Positions 6,713-16,189 are shown, numbered from the stretch's first letter. The stretch is 64,000 bases of DNA from an uncultured Alistipes sp. (GCA_910584485.1 CAJUAV010000002.1:186001-250000); one strand, 5' to 3'. Made by a program: numbers and translations. The notes: generated from the sequence alone by a model not told the origin.

Positions 6713-9613
6713 TCAATAGCCGAAGAGCTCCTCCTGCGAGACGGTCTTGATCGGACCGAGCGTCTTCAGGTAGTTCAGGTCGAGGTCCTTGATATCGCCC
6801 AGAATGCCATAGACGTAGGGACGATCCTTCACCCACTGCTGCTGCACGGCTTTCACGTCGTCGAGCGTCATCGACTGCACCTCGTCGAAGACGCGGCGGT
6901 TGCGATCCTGATCGAGGCCGAGGTGGCGCAGACGGATGAAGCTGTAGAGGATGCTTTCACGCGTCGTACGCTCCGTACGCAGGCGCGAGAGCAGCCCCTC
7001 CTTGGCGATGGCGAAGGCGGCCTCCGATTCGGGCATGTCGTTGATGATCTCGTCAAATGCCTCGACGGCCTGCTGCATCTTGTCGTTCTGCGTCGCGATG
7101 AAGGCCACGTAACGGTAGTCGCCCTCGTCGTGGATCGGCATGGCAAGCGCCGTCCAGGCCGAATAGGCCAGCCCGCGCGCCTCGCGCATCTCCTGGAACA
7201 CCACCGAGTTCATGCCGCCGCCGAAATACTCGTTGTAGAGCGTGATCGCGGGGTCGTTTTTCACGTCGAACTTTTCGCCGCGGTTCGAGTACTGGTAGTA
7301 GTAGAGCTGCTTGGCATCGTACTGCGCCAGCACCACTTCGTTGCGCTCCGTGCGCAGCGGCGCAGCGTATTTGGGCTCCAGCGACTCGAGCTCGTCGGCC
7401 GTCCGATGGTGGGCGGCCAGCGCCTCCTTGAACGATGCCTCGTCGGCGGGACCGTAGTAGAGCACCTCGTGCTGCTTGTTCAGCAGATCGCGGACCTTGC
7501 CGAGGAGCTCCTCGGAGGTCAGCTGCTGCAGCGCCGCATTCGTCAGCGTCGTGCGGGCCACGAACTCCTTGCCGTAGATAAGGTAGTTTTGCAGCGCGCC
7601 GAAGCAGCGCGCCTGGCTCAATTTGGCATCCGCGCGGCTCTTGAGCATGTCGGCCTTGAGGTTGGCGAGCACCGCCTCGTTCGGCACAGCGTTCCGCAGC
7701 AGATCATCGACGATGTCGAGTGCCTTGCCCATGTTTTCGGTCAGACCCGAAATGCGGATCGAGCACTGGTTGGCGCCCGCACCCGTGCCGAACTCGCAGG
7801 CCAGCCCGTACATCTCCGAGGCGATCTGCTCGGCGCTCTTCGAGGGCGTGCCGAGGTACTCGAGGTAGCTGAAGGCCAGATTCAGGGCGGGGTCGTCCTC
7901 CGTGCCGCGGTTGAAGAGGTAGGTAAGCGAGAAGAGGTCGTTCGTCTCGTTCTTCTTGTAGAGCACGTGGATGCCAGGGCGGGCGTCGAACTGCGCCATT
8001 TCGGTCGCGTAGTCCACGAAGACGGGCTCGACGGGCTTCACCTGCGCAGCCTTCACCTCGGAGAGGAAGGCGCTCTGGTTGTCGCGGTTCGTCACGATCG
8101 GGGTGATCTTCGGCGCGGCGATCTTCTGCTCGTTGAGATCCTTGCCCTCGCGCTTGTAGATGATGGCGTAGCTCTCGGGGCCCAGGTATTTGTTGGCCCA
8201 GTCGACCACATCCTGCTTGGTCACCTTCGACAGACGGTCGAGCTGCGCCACCTCGTCGGCCCAGTCGGTGCCGTTGATGAACGACTGCACGTAGAGATCG
8301 GCACGGCCCGAGTTCTCCTCGTAGGTCGACATCTGGTACTTCTTGAACTGGTTGATCGTGGCGGCGAGCAGCTGTTCGTCGAAATCGCCCGCGCGCAGCT
8401 TGGCCACCTCGGCCAGCAGCAGGTCGCGGACCTCCTCGAGCGACTGGCCGCTCTTCGGACGACCTGCAGCGAGGAAGGTGCCGTAGTCGGGCTGCGACGA
8501 GGCATAGGCATAGCACGAGAGCACTTTCTGCTGCTGGTTCAGATCGAGGTCGATCAGACCGGCCTGCCCGTTGTAGAGCACCTGGCCGACGATCTGCGCC
8601 ACGTCGTTCGACGGATCGGCAGCCCCCGGCAGGCGCCAGCCGAGCATCACGTTGGCGGCCTCCAGACCGTAAACCTCCTTCACGACGGGAGCGGTGATCG
8701 GCTCCTCGGCGGGGAAATCGAGCTTCGGCAGCGCGGGGTTGGGCTCCATGTCGCCGAAATACTTGTCGATCGTGGCGATCATCGCCTCGGGATCGAAATC
8801 GCCCGAGAGGCAGACGGCCATGTTGTTGGGGACGTAATAGGTCTTGTGGTAGTTCTTGACGTTCGTGATCGAGGGATTCTTCAGGTGCTCCTGCGTACCC
8901 AGGACGGTCTGCGTGCCGTAGGGATGGTGCGGGAAGAGCGCCGCGTCGAGGGCCTCCCAGACCTTTCGGCTGTCGCGCGTGAGGGACATGTTCTTCTCCT
9001 CGTAGATCGTTTCGAGCTCGGTGTGGAAGCCGCGGATCACGGGGTGCTTGAAGCGGTCGGCCTGAATCTTCGCCCAGTTGTCGATCTGGTTCGAGGGGAT
9101 ATCCTCGACGTAGACGGTCATGTCCTGCGAGGTATAGGCATTCGTCCCGTTGGCGCCGATGGCGGCCATGAGCTTGTCGTACTCGTTCGGGATGGCGATT
9201 TTCGAAGCCTCGTAGCTGATCGAGTCGATGCGGTGGTAGATCGCCTTGCGCTCGGCCTCGTCGGTCGTGCGGCGATAGACCTCGAAGAGCTGTTCGATTT
9301 CGTCGAGCAGCGGTTTTTCGGCCGCGTAGTCCGACGTACCGAACTGCTCGGTACCCTTGAACATGAGGTGTTCGAAATAGTGGGCCAGACCGGTCGTCTC
9401 GGCGGGATCGTTCTTGCCGCCGACGCGCACGGCGATGTAGGTCTGGATGCGGGGCGTCTCCCGATTGACGGTCATGTAGACTTTCAGACCGTTGTCGAGG
9501 GTGTAGATCCGCGTTTTGAGCGGATCGCCCTCGACCGACTCGTACCTGTACTTGCTGCAGGCCGCGGTCAGCATCGCTGCGATGAGGACCGCCAGAGTGA
9601 GGAATCTTTTCAT
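6713..9613 (-). CDS. M16 family zinc metallopeptidase lipoprotein (tandem M16 domains)
   Basis: This 966-residue protein starts at MKRFLTLAVLIAAMLTAAC, with a lipobox Cys at residue 19, so it is predicted to be a lipid-anchored periplasmic or surface protease. The N-terminal M16 unit has the inverted zinc motif HYFEH (His78, Glu81, His82) in GLAHYFEHLMFKGT. The C-terminal half repeats the M16 fold without that motif, with the typical GGGMNSVVFQEMREARGLAYSA segment near residue 810. Such two-unit M16 proteases degrade peptides inside a closed chamber. The start of the DUF456 gene is upstream and its stop lies 8 bp before this start, so the two share a transcript. Confidence 0.92.
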   Translation of the reverse strand: MKRFLTLAVLIAAMLTAACSKYRYESVEGDPLKTRIYTLDNGLKVYMTVNRETPRIQTYIAVRVGGKNDPAETTGLAHYFEHLMFKGTEQFGTSDYAAEKPLLDEIEQLFEVYRRTTDEAERKAIYHRIDSISYEASKIAIPNEYDKLMAAIGANGTNAYTSQDMTVYVEDIPSNQIDNWAKIQADRFKHPVIRGFHTELETIYEEKNMSLTRDSRKVWEALDAALFPHHPYGTQTVLGTQEHLKNPSITNVKNYHKTYYVPNNMAVCLSGDFDPEAMIATIDKYFGDMEPNPALPKLDFPAEEPITAPVVKEVYGLEAANVMLGWRLPGAADPSNDVAQIVGQVLYNGQAGLIDLDLNQQQKVLSCYAYASSQPDYGTFLAAGRPKSGQSLEEVRDLLLAEVAKLRAGDFDEQLLAATINQFKKYQMSTYEENSGRADLYVQSFINGTDWADEVAQLDRLSKVTKQDVVDWANKYLGPESYAIIYKREGKDLNEQKIAAPKITPIVTNRDNQSAFLSEVKAAQVKPVEPVFVDYATEMAQFDARPGIHVLYKKNETNDLFSLTYLFNRGTEDDPALNLAFSYLEYLGTPSKSAEQIASEMYGLACEFGTGAGANQCSIRISGLTENMGKALDIVDDLLRNAVPNEAVLANLKADMLKSRADAKLSQARCFGALQNYLIYGKEFVARTTLTNAALQQLTSEELLGKVRDLLNKQHEVLYYGPADEASFKEALAAHHRTADELESLEPKYAAPLRTERNEVVLAQYDAKQLYYYQYSNRGEKFDVKNDPAITLYNEYFGGGMNSVVFQEMREARGLAYSAWTALAMPIHDEGDYRYVAFIATQNDKMQQAVEAFDEIINDMPESEAAFAIAKEGLLSRLRTERTTRESILYSFIRLRHLGLDQDRNRRVFDEVQSMTLDDVKAVQQQWVKDRPYVYGILGDIKDLDLNYLKTLGPIKTVSQEELFGY

Positions 9614-9621
9614 ATGAGTTG

Positions 9622-10134
9622 TTAAAAGAGGGATGCGAAACTGTTTTTCAGGGCGGGCCACACGGCACCCAGCACGACGGCGAAGATCCAGATCGCCACG
9701 AAGAGCTTGAGACCCGTGCCGACGACGAAGGCCAGAAACGAACCGATGCCGCTGCGCAGGGCGCGGGCCGTATCGTGCTTGTCGCGGGAGAGTTCGCCGA
9801 GCACGGCGCCGAAGAAGGGGCCGAAGAGGATGCCGAAGGGCGGAAAGAGGAAGAGCCCCGCGAAGACGCCGACGGTGGCGCCGACGGCCCCCGCGCGCGA
9901 GCCGCCGAAACGGCGGGTCATCCAGGCGGGGAGGTAGAAATCGGCGGCCATGACGGCCAGCGAAGCGAAGCCCCACACGACGAGCGACGCGGTGTCGATC
10001 GCGGCGAAATCGGTGCAGGCGACGGCCAACAACCCCAAATAGCTCAACACGTTGCCCGGCACGGCGGGCACGAGACAGCCGACGATGCCGAGCACCGCCA
10101 GCAGAAATGCCGATATGGCCAGAAAGATGTCCAT
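9622..10134 (-). CDS. DUF456 family membrane protein
   Basis: This 170-residue protein is almost entirely hydrophobic, with about five membrane segments and Gly/Pro-rich turns (FLFPPFGILFGPFFGAVLGEL), which fits the DUF456 family. Its function is unknown. It is the first gene of a minus-strand transcript that continues into the M16 peptidase 8 bp later. A well-matched promoter lies upstream. Confidence 0.8.
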   Translation of the reverse strand: MDIFLAISAFLLAVLGIVGCLVPAVPGNVLSYLGLLAVACTDFAAIDTASLVVWGFASLAVMAADFYLPAWMTRRFGGSRAGAVGATVGVFAGLFLFPPFGILFGPFFGAVLGELSRDKHDTARALRSGIGSFLAFVVGTGLKLFVAIWIFAVVLGAVWPALKNSFASLF

Positions 10135-10181
10135 TGCCTAACCTGCGGACCGCGAGAGAGAAAACAAGCGATCCGACTTTG

Positions 10182-10213
10182 CAAAAATAGTACAATTAAT
10201 CCGAATATGCAAA
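10182..10213 (-). promoter_or_regulatory. Bacteroidota promoter of the DUF456-M16 transcript
   Basis: On the minus strand TTTG (10210-10213), a 20-bp spacer and TATTTTTG (10182-10189) match the consensus closely. The leader to the ATG at 10134 would be about 43 nt. Confidence 0.8.
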
Positions 10214-10292
10214 TAAATGTGTGATCGGACGACCGTTCCGGCTCCTTCGCATCGCCCGTTCGGACGAATTGCGAAAAAAAGCTCGCGAAAAA

Positions 10293-10323
10293 TTTGGAGA
10301 ACGAAAAAAAAGAATTACCTTTG
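10293..10323 (+). promoter_or_regulatory. Promoter of tRNA-Gly
   Basis: TTTG at 10293-10296, a 19-bp spacer and TACCTTTG at 10316-10323 match the -33/-7 consensus. The tRNA begins 35 nt after the -7 box. Confidence 0.8.
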
Positions 10324-10358
10324 CAACCGCATTCGAGAGGGAATGCGACACACATATT

Positions 10359-10431
10359 GCGGAAATAGCTCAGTTGGTAGAGCACAACCTTGCCAAGGTT
10401 GGGGTCGCGAGTTCGAGTCTCGTTTTCCGCT
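10359..10431 (+). tRNA. tRNA-Gly (anticodon GCC)
   Basis: The 73-nt cloverleaf has acceptor arms GCGGAAA/TTTCCGC with discriminator T. The D-arm is GCTCAGTTGGTAGAGC, the anticodon loop TTGCCAA (anticodon GCC at 10392-10394) and the T-arm contains GTTCGAGTC. The 3' CCA is not encoded. A lower-GC island with an integrase remnant starts directly downstream, in the same orientation, which makes the tRNA 3' end a likely historic integration site. Confidence 0.97.
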
Positions 10432-10434
10432 CAT

Positions 10435-10466
10435 AAGCGAGTGATATTAATAATTATCACTCGCTT
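10435..10466 (+). terminator. Intrinsic terminator of tRNA-Gly
   Basis: A 12-bp perfect stem (AAGCGAGTGATA with its complement) closes an 8-nt AT loop and is followed by TCTTTTTTG. Confidence 0.85.
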
Positions 10467-10605
10467 TCTTTTTTGCTGGTGCGAAGTAAAACTCTCCATA
10501 ATGCCTTTTTCGCATTGTTTTCTGAAGAATGTTTTACAATTTGTTTAACCAAGTTTTACTGCCGTAAAACATCGCTCGCGCTTGTCCGCATAATGCTGCA
10601 ACATT

Positions 10606-10860
10606 ATGAACTCCTGCACCAATTCCATTTACAGGAAAGACCGCATCAATCAAAACCGTACCAAGAATATCGACCCGAACTTTACCGTCAATTCAATCGC
10701 CGCAGCCGCTATGTAAGCACGGGAATCAATATCCCAGTCAACGATTGGGATTTCGCCCCCCAAACCGCCGTTCAGCGACGTATTTACGAGCAAATCGAGA
10801 AATACGACAAGTGCATCAAACGGCTCGAAGCGTTGGTCGCAACTAGCCCGCTTAAAGTCG
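10606..10860 (+). pseudogene. Tyrosine recombinase (integrase) N-terminal remnant, frameshifted and truncated
   Basis: From the ATG at 10606 one frame reads SIYRKDRINQNRTKNIDP then FTVN. The neighbouring frame continues with RRSRYVSTGINIPVNDWDF and EQIEKYDKCIKRLEAL. Joined, these match the N-terminal arm-binding and core-binding start of Bacteroidota phage/conjugative-element integrases. A single-base indel around 10685-10700 separates the frames, and no catalytic domain (R, H..R, Y) follows. The gene is therefore dead. It lies downstream of tRNA-Gly in lower-GC DNA, as expected for a decayed integrative element. Confidence 0.65.
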
Positions 10861-11427
10861 TCGTTGGTGTGTTCTGCGGCCTCCTTCAGACACCTCCCGT
10901 TTTGTTTGGTGCTTTAAGCTGACGACAGATTGTTGAACATCTGCCTTGCGACGGTCAAGGCTGAATAAATCGCTGCACTCGGCGCACACGACAGCACGAG
11001 GTCGAATTTGTCTGCGGCTCTTTCTGCTCGGTGGCAGGGGCAACACTGGAGGTTGCAGAGACAAGGCCGTTATTTGTTTGATTTCTGTGATCGTGGCAGC
11101 GGGACTGAAATTCACATTCCCATAATTCAAGATGTTTTTAATGTCAACGGCTTCACTGCTTTCGACACAGCAAACATATTGTGATTTCGTTCTGTCTTCA
11201 AGGAGAAAAAACAGTGCCCCCCTTTTCTTCAGTCGTAAATTGCCGAAAGGATCTGCGAAATTTAGCTCCCTACAATCTTTCATTATCTCTTTCAGCGGGT
11301 CTTCGCGGTCCAAAATGCGGGATTGTCCGTGTAACGGAATATATAGACGATACGGGCGAACAGCAACATCTTGTTGTAAGACACAAGCGAACTTTTGTGC
11401 TGTTTGGGGTTTCCTATCCTCCTGCAT
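10852..11427 (-). CDS. Unrecognised ORF in the tRNA-Gly island
   Basis: A 191-codon frame is open on the minus strand in the lower-GC island. Its middle part (LKEIMKDCRELNFADPFGNL, GALFFLLEDRTKSQYVCC) looks like real protein, but the C-terminal 70 residues are Arg/Pro-rich and less convincing. A second frame just upstream (11292-11477) contains LQELSAALERCRRIGNPKQH and could be the proper N-terminus if a frameshift occurred near 11340. No family is recognised. It may be cargo of the decayed element or a degraded gene. Confidence 0.3.
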   Translation of the reverse strand: MQEDRKPQTAQKFACVLQQDVAVRPYRLYIPLHGQSRILDREDPLKEIMKDCRELNFADPFGNLRLKKRGALFFLLEDRTKSQYVCCVESSEAVDIKNILNYGNVNFSPAATITEIKQITALSLQPPVLPLPPSRKSRRQIRPRAVVCAECSDLFSLDRRKADVQQSVVSLKHQTKREVSEGGRRTHQRRL

Positions 11428-11557
11428 CGTTCTAAAGCCGCGGACAACTCCTGCAAGCGTTCTGTAGCGAAATACACCTATAGGACACTGCGTTCAGAAC
11501 ACCAAAACAGCGAAAGATTATTGATATTATGATTCCTGCTATTCTATGAATTCCCAA

Positions 11558-11959
11558 TTATTCCGGCAACTGTCTACGCAATATATTAAGTTGGGATTGA
11601 ACTTGAATTAATGCCTCAAATTGAGTTTCCAAACTTTTTATCATTGACATTATGGTGCTTTTTGTCGGATTTAAAGACACAATATTATTCAAAAGTTCAT
11701 CTGACAAATTCTTCTTGTACGAAGATTTCATTTCTTCAAGATACGCTCCATAAGTTATGTTCGGGAATATTTCACGATACCAGCCATCATATTGGATAAT
11801 CAAATCTTCCAACTCTTTTTGGACTTGCAACGACAATTTTTGAGTTGTTCTAAATTGGAATTTCAAATGATCTAATTCTTCACGAGGCTTTGAGAAAAAT
11901 TGCAATTTGATCGCCCACCCAGCAATTAAAACACTTATAATATCAATAACTATTCCCAT
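11558..11959 (-). CDS. Small membrane-anchored coiled-coil protein of unknown function
   Basis: The likely start at 11959 gives 133 residues (an in-frame start at 12004 would add 15). The N-terminus MGIVIDIISVLIAGWAIKLQF is one membrane segment. The remainder is polar and helical (SLQVQKELEDLIIQYDGWYR, LETQFEALIQVQSQLNILRR), suggesting a coiled coil facing the cytoplasm. Its AT-rich codons differ sharply from the flanking genes, so it was probably acquired with the tRNA-Gly island. No homologous family is recognised. Confidence 0.6.
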   Translation of the reverse strand: MGIVIDIISVLIAGWAIKLQFFSKPREELDHLKFQFRTTQKLSLQVQKELEDLIIQYDGWYREIFPNITYGAYLEEMKSSYKKNLSDELLNNIVSLNPTKSTIMSMIKSLETQFEALIQVQSQLNILRRQLPE

Positions 11960-12065
11960 AATTTTAATACAATAACGATTTACAAATATAAGATTTATTT
12001 GCAACAGTCCGTATCGACTTTTCCCAAACGTTCAAACCGTTTTTTCACGTCGGCCCGAAACGAAA

Positions 12066-12094
12066 ACCGGTTCCGCCCAACAAGCGGAACCGGT
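12066..12094 (-). terminator. Intrinsic terminator after the HTCS gene
   Basis: An 11-bp stem (ACCGGTTCCGC and complement) with a 7-nt loop is followed on the minus strand by TTTCGTTTCGG. It lies 28 bp beyond the HTCS stop codon. Confidence 0.75.
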
Positions 12095-12121
12095 CTCCTG
12101 GCTGCGTGAGGCGGCGGCCGG

Positions 12122-15100
12122 CTATCCGTGGTATTCGCTGGGAGCCCGTCCGAACTGCTTCTTGAAGCTCTTGGAGAAGTGGGACAGGGTGGAGAATCCG
12201 GTCATGTCGGCGATCTCGGAGATCGTGTGGCGCCCCTCCAGAATCAGTTCGGCGGCACGGTTGAGCTTGTAGGTCTTGAAGAAGACGCTGGGGCTCTCGC
12301 CCGTCAGCCCTTTCAGCTTGTAGAAGAATTTGGTGCGCGAAATCCGCAGCGCCTCCGTGGCGCAGGCGATGTCGAACTCGGGGTTGGAGAGCTCGGCCTC
12401 CATGAGCGCGTACAGCTCCGTCATGAAGGCCTTGTCCTGGGGCGCCAGCAGATCCTCCTCGATTTCGGAGGTGCGGATCGCCTGCCCGAGCCGCTGTCGC
12501 ACGCGTTCGCTGTGCTTGAGCTGCGACTTGACGAGCGCCAGCAGGTAGCTCGGCTCGAACGGTTTGGTGACGTAGGCGTCGGCTCCCGTGTCGAGCCCCT
12601 CGACCTGGTCTTCGACGTTGGTCTTGGCCGTCACCAGAATCACGGGGATGTGGCAAAGCTGGCCGTCCTCCTTGATGCGGCGGCAAAACGCATAGCCGTT
12701 CATGCCGGGCAGCACCACGTCGCTCAACACCAGATCGGGCGCCTCCTCGTGGATCAGGCGGAGCGCCTCCGCGGCGTCGAAGCACCCCAGCACGCGGTAC
12801 GAAGGCGCCAGCAGGGTCTTCAGATAGTGCACCACGTCGGCGTCGTCATCGAGCACCAGTACGCTCGGCCGCTCCGCATCGGCCGCATCCGCCGCGGCCG
12901 AAAGGGCCTCCGAAGCGGCTGCAGGCGCCGTCGAGGGGGGGGGATTTTGCGCAACGGGATCCGTGCAGCGCTCCTGCTCGCCGTACGCCTCGTCGTCGAG
13001 CGGCAGGATGAAGGTGAAGAGCACACCGCCGCCCTCCTCGAAATCGAAGACCCGAATGCGGCCGTGGTGGAGCTCCACCAGGCTGCGCGTATAATAGAGC
13101 CCGATGCCCGTGCCGTAGTTGTAGGAGCCTTCGGCGCCGTTGCCGATGCGGTAGTAGCGTTCGAAAATCTTCTCGCGCTGCTCCTCGGGAATGCGCACCC
13201 CCGTGTTGGCGACCGAGACTTTGGCGTAGCGCCGCCGGCAAACGGCCGCGTCGTCGGGGAAGAGGCGACGGGCCTCGTCGAGGCCGATCAGGTTGAAACG
13301 CACCTCGATCCGTCCGCCCCCGGGGGTGAACTTGAGCGCGTTGGACATCAGGTTGCTGAAGATCTTGTCCTGCTTGTCCTCGTCGAGCCACAGATCGCAG
13401 GTGCCCTCCAGGCCGTAGGTCCGCAGCGCGATGCCCTTCGTCGCGGCATTCATGCGGAAGATGTCGATGCGCCGCAGCAGCACCCGAATGATGTCGGTGC
13501 GACACACCCGCAGCCGCAGCAGGTCGTTTTCGAGCTTGCCGAAATCCATCTGCTGGTTGACCAGCTCCAGCATCCGGTCCGTGCTGCGCTGCACGATGCG
13601 CAGCAGCTCGCGCTGCTCCTCCGAAAGCCCCGAGGCGCCGCACAGCTGCGCGACAGGGCCCGAAATCATCGTCAGGGGCGTGCGGAACTCGTGCGAGACG
13701 TTCGAGAAGAAGCTGCGGATCATCCCGTTCATCCGCCGCTCCTGCTCCTTCTCGCGTTCGGCGAGCCGCACGGCGGCTTTGCCCGCACGGACGCGCCGCC
13801 AGGAGCCGATCAGCAGCCAGGCCAGCGCGGCGAAGAGCACGCCGTAGCCGACGCAGGCCCACCAGGTCCGCCAGGGGGCGGGGCGGACGACGACGGCGAT
13901 GGCGTTTTCGGTCTCGGCGATACTGCGGTCGTTGCTGTCGATCTTCACGCGCAGGCGGTAACGCCCCGCGGGCAGATTGGCGTAGGTGGCCTCGTGGCTG
14001 TCGCGCGCCTCGATCCAGTAGTCGTCGAACCCTTCGAGGCGGTAATGGTAGTGCACGCGGCCGTGCTCGCAATATTCGAGTGCGGCGAACGAAATGCTGA
14101 ATCCGTTCTGGTCGTGCCGCAGCCGGATCTCGGGGTTGTAACAGAGGTGGCGGTCGACGGGACCGTCGCTGCGGGGCGCGACGAGCTTGTTGTGGATGCG
14201 CAGGTTCTCGAAGACGAGCGGCACCCGACGCTTGGTCGGAACGGCGAGCGGCCGAAAGAGCGTGAGGCCGTGCGTCGCGCCGAAGAGGAGCGTTCCGTCG
14301 TCCAGACGGCACGACGAACGTTCGTAGAACTGGTTGCCGCCCAGCCCGTCCGAGGCGTAGTAGCCGACGAAGCGTTCGGCGCGGCGGTCGTAGCGGTTCA
14401 AGCCGTACTGGGTGCTGATCCACAGGTCGCCGTCGGCATCCTCCTCGATGGACGAAATATCAAGGCAGGTGGTGCCCGGAACGGGGTCTATCCGCTTTTC
14501 GGCGGCGGTGTAGCGGAGCAGGCCGTTGCTGATGGTCCCGATCCAGATGTCGCCGCGGCTGTCCTCGAACAGGTCGGTCGGAACGAAGACCGACCGACGG
14601 ATGCAGCGTCCGAAATCCTCCTCGCCGAGCGGCACCTCGCGCACCTCCCTGCCGACGATGCGCCGCGGCGGTCGGTTGAAGGCCGTCACGAGCAGCGAGC
14701 CGTCGTCGAGCGCCAGCATGTCGGGGATGAACGTGAAGCCCTCGTCGAAGACGCGCAGCGACTCGAAGCGGCTCTTGTCCGCCGAGAGCGCATGCAGGTA
14801 GTTGGTGGCCGTGCCCACCCAGATCGTACCCGCGCGGTCCTGCGCGACGGACATGGGCAGGAAGACGCGGTACCGCGCCTCGACGCGCAGCGCGCCGTCG
14901 CGGTAGCGGCAGCGGAGCACCCCGTGGTTCGTCGCCGTCATCCAGACCGCGCCGTCGCGATCGACGAAAAGGCGGTTCACATAGAGGTGCCGCTGCTTCT
15001 CGCCGGGGAAGAGCCGCTCCATGCCGATCGTATCGAACCGCTTGCGCTGCAGGTCGTAGACGTAGAGCCCGTCCATCAGGGTGGAGATCCACAGGTGCTG

Positions 15101-16189
15101 CTCCGTGTCGGCCGCGACCGAGACGACCGAGCGGTTCTCCAACACGGAGCACAGGTAGCGGTCGCCGTTGAAATTGGTCTTGTAGTGGTAGCGGACCGTG
15201 TACCCCTGGTCCTCGGAGCCGATCCAGAGGTTGCGCTGCGAATCGACGAACATGCGGCGGATCTTGAACGAGGGGGCCTCGAACGGGAAGCCCGATTCGT
15301 CTTGGTGGAGGAAGCTTCCGCGCACGAAATCGTAGCAGAAGAGGCCGCGGCCCGCCGTATTGAAGAGCAGGCAGTCGTCGTGATAGGGATGGATCGACTC
15401 GACCTCCGTTTCGGCATCGACGAAGAGCGGATGGCGGCGGATGACCTCGGGAAGGGGTTCGAAGCGGCCGCTGCGCGTGTCGAAGATACGGCATCCGAGG
15501 CTCCCCGCGAGGTAGAGGCGGTGCCCCTCGTGCAGGTAGGAGAAATAGAGGTAGCCCTCGAGCGGGATCGTCTCGAGCAGGCTGCGCGAGGCGGTGTCGA
15601 AGCGGCGGAGCGAGCTGCCGTCGACGAGCCACAGGCGGTTGTCCGCATCGACGTGGGCCCGCACGTAGAAGGTGTTGTGCGGATCGAGGTCGGCGAGCAG
15701 CAGGATCGGTTCGCCCGCCGCTTCGTCGTAGGCGTAGAGCGCGTTGCGCGTCAGGAAGAAGACGGTGCCCGTCCGATCCTCGAAGAGCTGGAGGACGTTC
15801 TTGTCGGCCGCGCGGAGGGGGATGCGGCGGAAATTGTCCCGATCCGTATAGAGGCAGGGGCCGTTCACGGTGGCCACCCAGAGGCGGCGGCGCCTGTCGA
15901 GCATCAGATCCTGAATCTGGTTGTCGGGGAGGCTCAACGAATCCTCCGTACAGAAATATTGCTGGAACTCGTGGGCGTCGTACTTGTTCAGGCCGCGGAA
16001 CGTGCCGATCCAGATATGCCCCTGCGCATCCTCGGCGAAGGCCTTGATCTGCTGGTTGGAAATATTGTCGGAAACAAGCGGGCTCTCGATTTCGCCGCGA
16101 CGCTCGGCGTCGCAGGCGGAGCTGCGGCAGGCCGCGGTCAGCAGGAGCAGCGAACCGAGCAAAAAGAGGTGGGTTGGCTTCATGTTCAT
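12122..16189 (-). CDS. Hybrid two-component system regulator (HTCS) of the adjacent PUL
   Basis: This 1355-residue one-protein sensor and activator probably detects an oligosaccharide or phenolic product in the periplasm and switches on the adjacent PUL. Order: signal with lipobox-like LLTAAC (Cys21); two seven-bladed Reg_prop propellers (about 35-690; repeated HIWIGTFRGLNKYD-type motifs); Y_Y_Y domain (about 700-765); TM helix (about 773-797); HisKA with His near 833 in SNVSHEFRTPL; HATPase (NLMSNALKFTPGGG); receiver domain with phospho-acceptor Asp1157 in DLVLSDVVLPGMNG; C-terminal AraC HTH (FDIACATEALRISRTKFFYK, HFSKSFKKQFGRAPSEYH). A C9 run at 12935-12943 lies in the linker before the receiver. 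It is transcribed divergently from the esterase-SusC operon. Confidence 0.95.
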   Translation of the reverse strand: MNMKPTHLFLLGSLLLLTAACRSSACDAERRGEIESPLVSDNISNQQIKAFAEDAQGHIWIGTFRGLNKYDAHEFQQYFCTEDSLSLPDNQIQDLMLDRRRRLWVATVNGPCLYTDRDNFRRIPLRAADKNVLQLFEDRTGTVFFLTRNALYAYDEAAGEPILLLADLDPHNTFYVRAHVDADNRLWLVDGSSLRRFDTASRSLLETIPLEGYLYFSYLHEGHRLYLAGSLGCRIFDTRSGRFEPLPEVIRRHPLFVDAETEVESIHPYHDDCLLFNTAGRGLFCYDFVRGSFLHQDESGFPFEAPSFKIRRMFVDSQRNLWIGSEDQGYTVRYHYKTNFNGDRYLCSVLENRSVVSVAADTEQHLWISTLMDGLYVYDLQRKRFDTIGMERLFPGEKQRHLYVNRLFVDRDGAVWMTATNHGVLRCRYRDGALRVEARYRVFLPMSVAQDRAGTIWVGTATNYLHALSADKSRFESLRVFDEGFTFIPDMLALDDGSLLVTAFNRPPRRIVGREVREVPLGEEDFGRCIRRSVFVPTDLFEDSRGDIWIGTISNGLLRYTAAEKRIDPVPGTTCLDISSIEEDADGDLWISTQYGLNRYDRRAERFVGYYASDGLGGNQFYERSSCRLDDGTLLFGATHGLTLFRPLAVPTKRRVPLVFENLRIHNKLVAPRSDGPVDRHLCYNPEIRLRHDQNGFSISFAALEYCEHGRVHYHYRLEGFDDYWIEARDSHEATYANLPAGRYRLRVKIDSNDRSIAETENAIAVVVRPAPWRTWWACVGYGVLFAALAWLLIGSWRRVRAGKAAVRLAEREKEQERRMNGMIRSFFSNVSHEFRTPLTMISGPVAQLCGASGLSEEQRELLRIVQRSTDRMLELVNQQMDFGKLENDLLRLRVCRTDIIRVLLRRIDIFRMNAATKGIALRTYGLEGTCDLWLDEDKQDKIFSNLMSNALKFTPGGGRIEVRFNLIGLDEARRLFPDDAAVCRRRYAKVSVANTGVRIPEEQREKIFERYYRIGNGAEGSYNYGTGIGLYYTRSLVELHHGRIRVFDFEEGGGVLFTFILPLDDEAYGEQERCTDPVAQNPPPSTAPAAASEALSAAADAADAERPSVLVLDDDADVVHYLKTLLAPSYRVLGCFDAAEALRLIHEEAPDLVLSDVVLPGMNGYAFCRRIKEDGQLCHIPVILVTAKTNVEDQVEGLDTGADAYVTKPFEPSYLLALVKSQLKHSERVRQRLGQAIRTSEIEEDLLAPQDKAFMTELYALMEAELSNPEFDIACATEALRISRTKFFYKLKGLTGESPSVFFKTYKLNRAAELILEGRHTISEIADMTGFSTLSHFSKSFKKQFGRAPSEYHG

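Noticed and set aside
10431..12050. Second att copy of the tRNA-Gly 3' end
   Set aside because: I looked for GTTCGAGTCTCGTTTTCCGC downstream and did not find a convincing match before the HTCS gene.
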